Shown here piece after piece: positions 59,456 through 64,000 of a stretch of 64,000 bases of DNA (within the stretch, counting starts at the first letter, position 1; each line of letters opens with the position of its first letter). The notes beneath the pieces were generated by a model, which saw only the letters and a program-made list of their open reading frames with translations, did not search any database and had not been told where the DNA came from. The stretch comes from an uncultured Collinsella sp. GTDB taxonomy: Bacteria > Actinomycetota > Coriobacteriia > Coriobacteriales > Coriobacteriaceae. Where the stretch lies: contig CALFDJ010000038.1 in NCBI GenBank assembly GCA_937950325.1, forward strand, positions 84,142-148,141, read 5' to 3'. The position numbers were made by a program, and so were the translations under genes.

Positions 59456-60293
59456 TCTGCATGCACTGCTTGCCGCCGCTCGTATCGCCTTCGCCCATAA
59501 TCATGCCGCCCGTCACCGTGGCGCCGACCTTGGCGTTGAGCTCTACGATGCTGCCCGAGCTGGGCGCGGTCACGGTGCGCTCGGCAGCTTTGGCGTTGGC
59601 TTGGTCCAGGTTCGCCTGGGCCGAGGCCAGGTTGCGTTGGGCGCTCGAGACGGCACTCGTGTCGGCGGTGCCGCTGACGCCACTCGCACCTGCCGCATCT
59701 GCGTCAGTCGCCGGAGCGGCTTGGGCGGCAGCTACCGCTTTCTGCGCGTTGGCGAGGTCTTCCTTGGCAGCTGTCACCGCGCGCTGTGCATCGGCAACAT
59801 TGCGATCGAGCTCGTCGTTTTTAATGGTCATGAGCACGTCGCCCTCGTTGACGGACTGGCCGGCTTGCACGTTGATCGATGCCACCGTGCCGTCGACAGA
59901 AGGGGAGACCACCGAAGCCGAGATGGGCTTGAGCTGGCCTTTAGCCTCGACGGTGGTCATAAATGTGCCCTCGGTGACCATGTCGGTCACCGGCCCGTTG
60001 TTGCCTGCGGGCCGTGCGTTGATGACGAAGGTCACGACAACGGCGATGAGCACAATGGTGGCCACGACGCCTGCCGCAATGCCGCGTCGGATGAGCTTTT
60101 TGCGCCGACGCTCGGCACGCTTCGCCTTGAGCTTGGCGTAGGCCTCTTCGTCAGAAATCTCGGTTGTATCGCTTGTGCTGTCGTTTTGCTGTGTGGCGTG
60201 CACGGTTGTTATGAGGGGAAGCGTTTCGGTGGCACCCTCGGGCGCTCGCTCGGTATCATTCGGTCCCGGGGTAGTGGTGGGGACATTCGACAT
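59259..60293 (-). CDS. MacA/HlyD-type membrane fusion protein, N-terminal part, truncated by an inversion
   Basis: The adaptor links the ABC permease to the outside. As it stands, the frame gives 344 residues: an acidic N-terminus, one membrane helix (about residues 70-92, AAGVVATIVLIAVVVTFVIN), the biotinyl-lipoyl half (ASVVSPSVDGTVASINVQAG), a coiled-coil hairpin and the second lipoyl half (GSIVELNAKVGATVTGGMIM). After GGKQCMQIA it enters the inverted segment and continues as antisense-coded residues until a stop at 59259. AAAGGAG precedes the ATG at 60293. The intact gene would be about 471 codons. Confidence 0.85.
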   Translation of the reverse strand: MSNVPTTTPGPNDTERAPEGATETLPLITTVHATQQNDSTSDTTEISDEEAYAKLKAKRAERRRKKLIRRGIAAGVVATIVLIAVVVTFVINARPAGNNGPVTDMVTEGTFMTTVEAKGQLKPISASVVSPSVDGTVASINVQAGQSVNEGDVLMTIKNDELDRNVADAQRAVTAAKEDLANAQKAVAAAQAAPATDADAAGASGVSGTADTSAVSSAQRNLASAQANLDQANAKAAERTVTAPSSGSIVELNAKVGATVTGGMIMGEGDTSGGKQCMQIATTSSSCSVTTETSAVMPGLRRASGASIKISTLKVTLPPPLASEFATEAIAVTVPWLTISGKAG

Positions 60294-60329
60294 GGCGTCT
60301 CCTTTATAGAAAGTTCCTCGATAAGTATA

Positions 60330-60357
60330 TGCGCCCGTCGCGAGAGGCGGGCGCATT
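60330..60357. other. Hairpin between the L,D-transpeptidase and adaptor genes
   Basis: ATGCGCCCG pairs perfectly with CGGGCGCAT across a ten-base loop. A second stem, GGAACTG/CAGTTCC, lies at 60373-60400. Neither has a T-run on the minus strand, so they are weak terminators at best. Confidence 0.5.
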
Positions 60358-60423
60358 ATGGCGGTATCTTTCGGAACTGTTAGTTTGGAGCGTCAGTTCC
60401 CCGTTGTGCGAAGGCGTGTTTTC

Positions 60424-62169
60424 CTACGAGTGCACGACCACGCACAGGCCGACGCTGATGCAGTCGTGGAGCGCCTTGGCATCGGCCAGGCGTAGGTTGA
60501 TGCAGCCGTGGCTTCCGCACCATTTGTACGATTCGGCACTATCGAAACTCGAATCGTTTTGCCAGGTAGCGTCGTGGAAGCCGACCATATTGCCCTCGAA
60601 CGGCATCCAGTAACTGACCGGGCTCTCGTATTTGCGCTTTCCAGTCGCGGGGTCTTTGGCACCGATGAGCTTGCTTGCGCCGTCGTTGCTGTTGATCTGC
60701 CACACACCCTCCGGGGTGGCGTCTTCGCCCGGTTTGCCGGAAATAAAGTTGGCCTCCCACACGATATTGCCGTTCTCGTCGTAGTAGCGCGCGTGCTGCT
60801 CAGACAGGTCGACGTCGATATAGGCCTTCCAATCGGGCTCGCCCTTGGCGGTAAACGTGTCGGCCTTCTTGGAGTACGAAATCTCGATATCGCCGGTCTG
60901 CTTGTTATTGATAGCGTCCTCTACCTGCTTGGCGAGCGTGTCGCTGTCGATGGACCAGCCAAAGTCGCCGCCCTCTACAGCGCATTCCTTACCGTCGGCG
61001 CGTGTCCACCAGCGGGTGGTGCCCACGGTGTTAAAGCCGTTGGCGAGCTCGGCGGCCCAGCTGCTGATCTGCGACGTATCGAGCGTGGGGTTGGCCGGAT
61101 CGGCAAAGCTGATCCACTGCAGCACCGAGCTGCCGTCGACCTTGCCGGCATCGTTGCCGTTGAGCTTAAGGGTCACGTTGACGCCCAGGAAGTTGTTGGC
61201 GGCATCGCATGCAGCCTGAATCTGGTCGTTGGTGAGGGTGCCGTTGAGCGGTTCGTAGGCGTCGTTGCCGATCTTGGTGATATCGACGTTCTCGGCGAGC
61301 GACGCGAGCTCGATCTCGGCATATTTGATGACATGCTCGCGGTTGATCTTCTCGTTGGAACGGGCTTTCTCAACGGTAAACTTGCCGGCCTTCTCGTCAT
61401 AGGAGCTGGCGGCCTCGAAGGTGCCCGAGCGGCCCTCGTTGAACTCGTCGATAGCGCTGCCCAGGCCCTCCTCAAACTGCTTTTGGTCAAAGGCATCGGA
61501 GAGCATGGACAGGTCGACGTCCTGGTCCAAGTCGACCGAGTCTTTCTTGGTGGCGCTATCGGTTTTGCCGCCGAGCGACGCGATGAGGCGCGATGGCCAC
61601 AGCAGCGGCTCGTTTTTGCTGATAATCTCGTGGGCGGCTTCCTCGCCATCGACGATGGGTTCGTCGGACTCGGGCTGGTAGGTCCAGCTAAAGTCATCGC
61701 CCGACACGGTGAGCTTGTAGTGCTTCCATGCCGAGTTGACCTTGGTGGCTGCCGAAGATGCGTTAGAGAGCGATATGTCGACGCCGGCGATGATAGTGTT
61801 GGGGTATGCGACCTGCGAGAACGCCACGACGCCTACGATGTAGACGATCGCGACGAGGCCGAGCACGACAAAGAGGGCCGTCTTTCCGCCCGACTTGCTG
61901 CTTTTGTTGGTTCGCTTGTCCGCGGGCCCGCGATTGTTTGCCGTGCGAGCGTGCGAAGGGCCCTGCTTGGGGGCGGAACCATGTGCGGGACGCTGCTGAT
62001 ATTGTTGATGCTGCTGGTATTGACGCTGATTCGGGCGCTGTGAGGCATTGGCCGGGCCGTGTTGTTGGCTGTGAGCCGGCGCGATGGGGCGCGGCGATTG
62101 GACGCCGCCCGTATGCCTACTGGGCTGTTGCGGATCGGGAATCATGTTGCTGCGGTCGATTTGCGACAT
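60424..62169 (-). CDS. L,D-transpeptidase with peptidoglycan-binding domain
   Basis: The enzyme forms 3-3 cross-links in peptidoglycan. The 581-residue protein has a long Gln/Pro/Ser-rich cytoplasmic tail (1-95), one membrane helix (ALFVVLGLVAIVYIVGVVAF), a PG-binding type 4 region (about 140-420) and the YkuD catalytic domain at the end. The active site is SHGCINLRLADA, with the His and Cys expected, after FHDATWQNDSSF. The Gln/Pro-rich tail resembles that of MltG in this window. AAGGAA precedes the ATG. It is the likely upstream neighbour, not partner, of the exporter genes. Confidence 0.93.
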   Translation of the reverse strand: MSQIDRSNMIPDPQQPSRHTGGVQSPRPIAPAHSQQHGPANASQRPNQRQYQQHQQYQQRPAHGSAPKQGPSHARTANNRGPADKRTNKSSKSGGKTALFVVLGLVAIVYIVGVVAFSQVAYPNTIIAGVDISLSNASSAATKVNSAWKHYKLTVSGDDFSWTYQPESDEPIVDGEEAAHEIISKNEPLLWPSRLIASLGGKTDSATKKDSVDLDQDVDLSMLSDAFDQKQFEEGLGSAIDEFNEGRSGTFEAASSYDEKAGKFTVEKARSNEKINREHVIKYAEIELASLAENVDITKIGNDAYEPLNGTLTNDQIQAACDAANNFLGVNVTLKLNGNDAGKVDGSSVLQWISFADPANPTLDTSQISSWAAELANGFNTVGTTRWWTRADGKECAVEGGDFGWSIDSDTLAKQVEDAINNKQTGDIEISYSKKADTFTAKGEPDWKAYIDVDLSEQHARYYDENGNIVWEANFISGKPGEDATPEGVWQINSNDGASKLIGAKDPATGKRKYESPVSYWMPFEGNMVGFHDATWQNDSSFDSAESYKWCGSHGCINLRLADAKALHDCISVGLCVVVHS

Positions 62170-62226
62170 CGTATATATTTCCTTCGATTTTCGCCTTGCG
62201 GCTCATCGTGTTTTAACTGGGCTTGC

Positions 62227-62232
62227 ATTATA
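62227..62232 (-). promoter_or_regulatory. Probable -10 element of the L,D-transpeptidase gene
   Basis: On the minus strand a perfect TATAAT lies about 58 bases before the start codon. The sequence 17 bases further upstream (ACCACA) is a poor -35. Confidence 0.5.
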
Positions 62233-62286
62233 GCGATTAGCCTGTTGTTTGTGGTGCGGAAACAGTATCAGTTTGGATAAGTCAGC

Positions 62287-63894
62287 CTATCCGCATACGC
62301 CGCATTTGGCGCAGGCAGAAAGCGCGGCCGGGGCTTGCGCGATTCCGCCCTTGGCCGTCTCGCGCAGGGTTGCCGGCAGGGCATGGCCCACCGACAGCAT
62401 CACATGCGCCATCTGGTCAAACGGCACCAGGCTTTTGATGCCGGCGAGCGCGAGCTGGGCCGAGCTGAAGGCCGCGGCCACGCCGATGGCATTGCGGTTT
62501 TGGCACGGCACCTCCACGAGTCCGCCCACGGGGTCGCAAACGAGGCCCAGCAGATTACTCAGCGCGATGGAGCTGGCGTCGAGTGCCTGCTCGGGGGTGC
62601 CGCCGAGCATCTGCACCAGCGCGGCGGCGGCCATGGCGGCGGCGCTTCCTACCTCGGCCTGGCAGCCGCCCTCGGCGCCGGCGACGCAGGCGCTCGTGGT
62701 GAGGTTGAGGCCGATGGCGGCGGCGCAGTAGAGGGCGTCCATGACCTGCTCGTCATTGAGCTGCAGGTGGTCGGCCAGGGCCAGCACGCAGCCGGGCACG
62801 ACGCCCGCGGAGCCTGCCGTGGGGGCCGCGACGATCACGCCCATAGTGGCGGAGCGCTCAAGTACGGCCATGGCACGTGCCACGGCTTCGGTCTGTACAG
62901 CGCCCATTAAACTGGAGCTAAGGTCGTTGCGGCCGGTGGCATCGACGAGCTTAGCCTCGCCGCCGATAAGCCCGCCGAGCGAGCGCTGCGGATTGGCGAT
63001 GGGGGCCGTGGTCTCCTCGCGCATGACGTCGAGCACGCGGCGCATGGCGGCGACGGCGTGCGCCTCGCCGGTAAGGCGCCCCTCGCGCACGGCCATGACG
63101 GCGCCGATGCTGAGTCCCAGCTCCTCGCACGCGTCGAGCAGTTGCTCGCCGTCGTCGAAGATCTCCTTGGCCGAGACGCCGGGGGAGAGCGATGATGCCG
63201 AGCCGGGGAGCTCAATAAAGGTGGCGTAGCCGACGTTGTCGAGTTTGCGCACCATGGGGATGACGGTGTCATCGGGTGCGCCGTCGGTCTCAAAGACGGA
63301 GTAGGCCTGGCCGCCCACCTCGGTGCGGTAGGTACGGCAGAAGGCGATGTTCACGTGCGCGTAGGCGAGTAGATTCGTGAGTGCGGCGAGTACGCCGGGG
63401 ACGTCCTGATGCGCCACGAAGAGCGTGGAGTACATGCCCGAGATGTCGACGCCGACGCCGTTGATGCGGCTGATGCGCATCTTGCCGCCGCCCAGGCTCT
63501 CGCCGCGGACCTGCGCCGTAGCGCCCGTGTCGTCGACCATGTCGATATCGACGGTGTTGGGGTGGAGGGAGGCGTCGTCGCCCTTGATGTCAAAGTGATA
63601 ATCGAGGCCCTGCTCGCGTGCGAGCTCGAAGGCTTGCTTGATATTCTCGTCATCGGTGTCGAGGCCCAGGATGCCCGCGACGAGCGCGCGGTCGGTGCCG
63701 TGGCCGCGGTAGGTGTGGGCGAAAGAGTTCCACAGGCCAAAGGTAACCTTGGTGATGCGGCCCTCGAGCAGGCTGGCGGCCACCTGTGCGCAACGCAGGG
63801 CGCCGGCGGTGTGCGATGAGCTGGGGCCGACCATGACGGGCCCCAAGATCTCGAATGCCGAGGTCGTAGCTAGTGTTTGCGGCTTGCCTGCCAT
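62287..63894 (-). CDS. sdaA: L-serine ammonia-lyase (iron-sulfur L-serine dehydratase), single chain
   Basis: Converts L-serine to pyruvate and ammonia with an oxygen-sensitive 4Fe-4S cluster. The 535-residue protein joins the beta part (ILGPVMVGPSSSHTAGALRC, with an ACT-like region at VPGVLAALTNLLAYAHVNIA) to the alpha part (VIVAAPTAGSAGVVPG, SACVAGAEGGCQAEVGSA, LVCDPVGGLVEVPCQNRNA). The cluster cysteines are seen in the last two. The end CAKCGVCG is Cys-rich. AAAGGAG precedes the ATG at 63894; the frame upstream runs into a repeat and is not used. Confidence 0.93.
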   Translation of the reverse strand: MAGKPQTLATTSAFEILGPVMVGPSSSHTAGALRCAQVAASLLEGRITKVTFGLWNSFAHTYRGHGTDRALVAGILGLDTDDENIKQAFELAREQGLDYHFDIKGDDASLHPNTVDIDMVDDTGATAQVRGESLGGGKMRISRINGVGVDISGMYSTLFVAHQDVPGVLAALTNLLAYAHVNIAFCRTYRTEVGGQAYSVFETDGAPDDTVIPMVRKLDNVGYATFIELPGSASSLSPGVSAKEIFDDGEQLLDACEELGLSIGAVMAVREGRLTGEAHAVAAMRRVLDVMREETTAPIANPQRSLGGLIGGEAKLVDATGRNDLSSSLMGAVQTEAVARAMAVLERSATMGVIVAAPTAGSAGVVPGCVLALADHLQLNDEQVMDALYCAAAIGLNLTTSACVAGAEGGCQAEVGSAAAMAAAALVQMLGGTPEQALDASSIALSNLLGLVCDPVGGLVEVPCQNRNAIGVAAAFSSAQLALAGIKSLVPFDQMAHVMLSVGHALPATLRETAKGGIAQAPAALSACAKCGVCG

Positions 63895-63954
63895 GGCTGC
63901 TCCTTTGGTCTGTTCCGTCGTCCCGAGGGGCGGGGCATAAGGTCGCCTGCTCGG

Positions 63955-64000
63955 ACAGTCCTGCTCGCACGGAGAGCACATTAAGTGCTCTCCGGCTCGT
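63955..64000 (-). repeat. Hairpin repeat family, copy C, cut by the window edge
   Basis: Read on the minus strand it has ACGAGCCG, the stem GAGAGCAC/GTGCTCTC with loop TTAAT, CGTGCGAGC and AGGACTGT. Compared with copy A, the stem has a matching pair of changes (GAAGAG to GGAGAG and CTCTTC to CTCTCC), so pairing is kept. The left flank lies outside the window. Confidence 0.85.

Noticed and set aside
59456..60141. Continuation of the plus-strand frame beyond the inverted segment
   Set aside because: Only codons up to about 59455 encode adaptor sequence; beyond that the frame is antisense to the adaptor's N-terminal part.
1..64000. CRISPR arrays, rRNA genes and prophage
   Set aside because: No regularly spaced direct repeats, rRNA signatures or phage structural or integrase genes were seen. 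The repeats present are palindromic and dispersed.

Overview
The window looks like chromosome from a member of the Coriobacteriia, most likely Collinsella or a close relative. That placement is an inference from the protein sequences, the high GC content, the heavy use of overlapping ATGA/TAATG gene junctions and the gene content; no ribosomal RNA is present to confirm it.

Left part, about 1-22,800, is ordinary core genome, nearly all on the + strand: lspA (cut by the window edge), rluD, a membrane glycosyltransferase, a short prepilin-peptidase-like protein, dgt, rarA, a sigma/anti-sigma pair beside a DUF948 protein and an AI-2E family permease, alaS, ruvX, mltG, yqeG, aroK, an aroB-like gene that has lost the active-site residues, pepP, efp, asp23, nusB, xseB, tlyA, nadK and recN.

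About 22,860-30,800 is a complete fructose phosphotransferase locus: a divergent RpiR-type regulator, a three-domain IIBCA permease, HPr, Enzyme I and two tandem 1-phosphofructokinase paralogues. The gap between permease and HPr is filled with dispersed palindromic repeats. After it come cca, a tRNA-Glu(CUC) gene with a good promoter and terminator, a flippase-like membrane protein and a TetR regulator.

About 34,720-56,800 is a corrinoid island, visibly richer in G+C than its flanks and bracketed by an IS3-type transposase remnant on the left and an IS21-type remnant on the right. Its minus-strand arm is a cobalamin-riboswitch-led operon: an exported CbiK-type cobaltochelatase, a lipoprotein, a BtuF-like binding protein carrying the same extra domain as that lipoprotein, a BtuC-like permease and a BtuD-like ATPase with an extra C-terminal domain. 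Its plus-strand arm is one tightly overlapping anaerobic cobalamin operon: cbiF, cbiD, a cbiL remnant, cbiG, cbiH, cbiET, cbiA, cobT, cobU, cobS, a cobU-like/cobC fusion, cbiB, a cobD-type aminotransferase, cbiP, cobA, cbiC and cbiJ. The one early methyltransferase the path needs that is not intact here is CbiL, of which only the two ends survive, joined in frame.

The right part, about 56,890-63,900, is on the minus strand: a MacB-like ABC permease and ATPase, a MacA-like adaptor gene, an L,D-transpeptidase and a single-chain L-serine dehydratase. The adaptor gene is broken in a telling way: a 291-base internal segment lies in the opposite orientation, and flipping it back restores one continuous reading frame. 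This is the strongest candidate in the window for an unusual system, an intragenic invertible switch.

A family of small hairpin repeats with conserved flanks and a changing but self-complementary stem occurs three times (26.3, 36.0 and 64.0 kb); one copy is translated as part of the BtuD-like protein.
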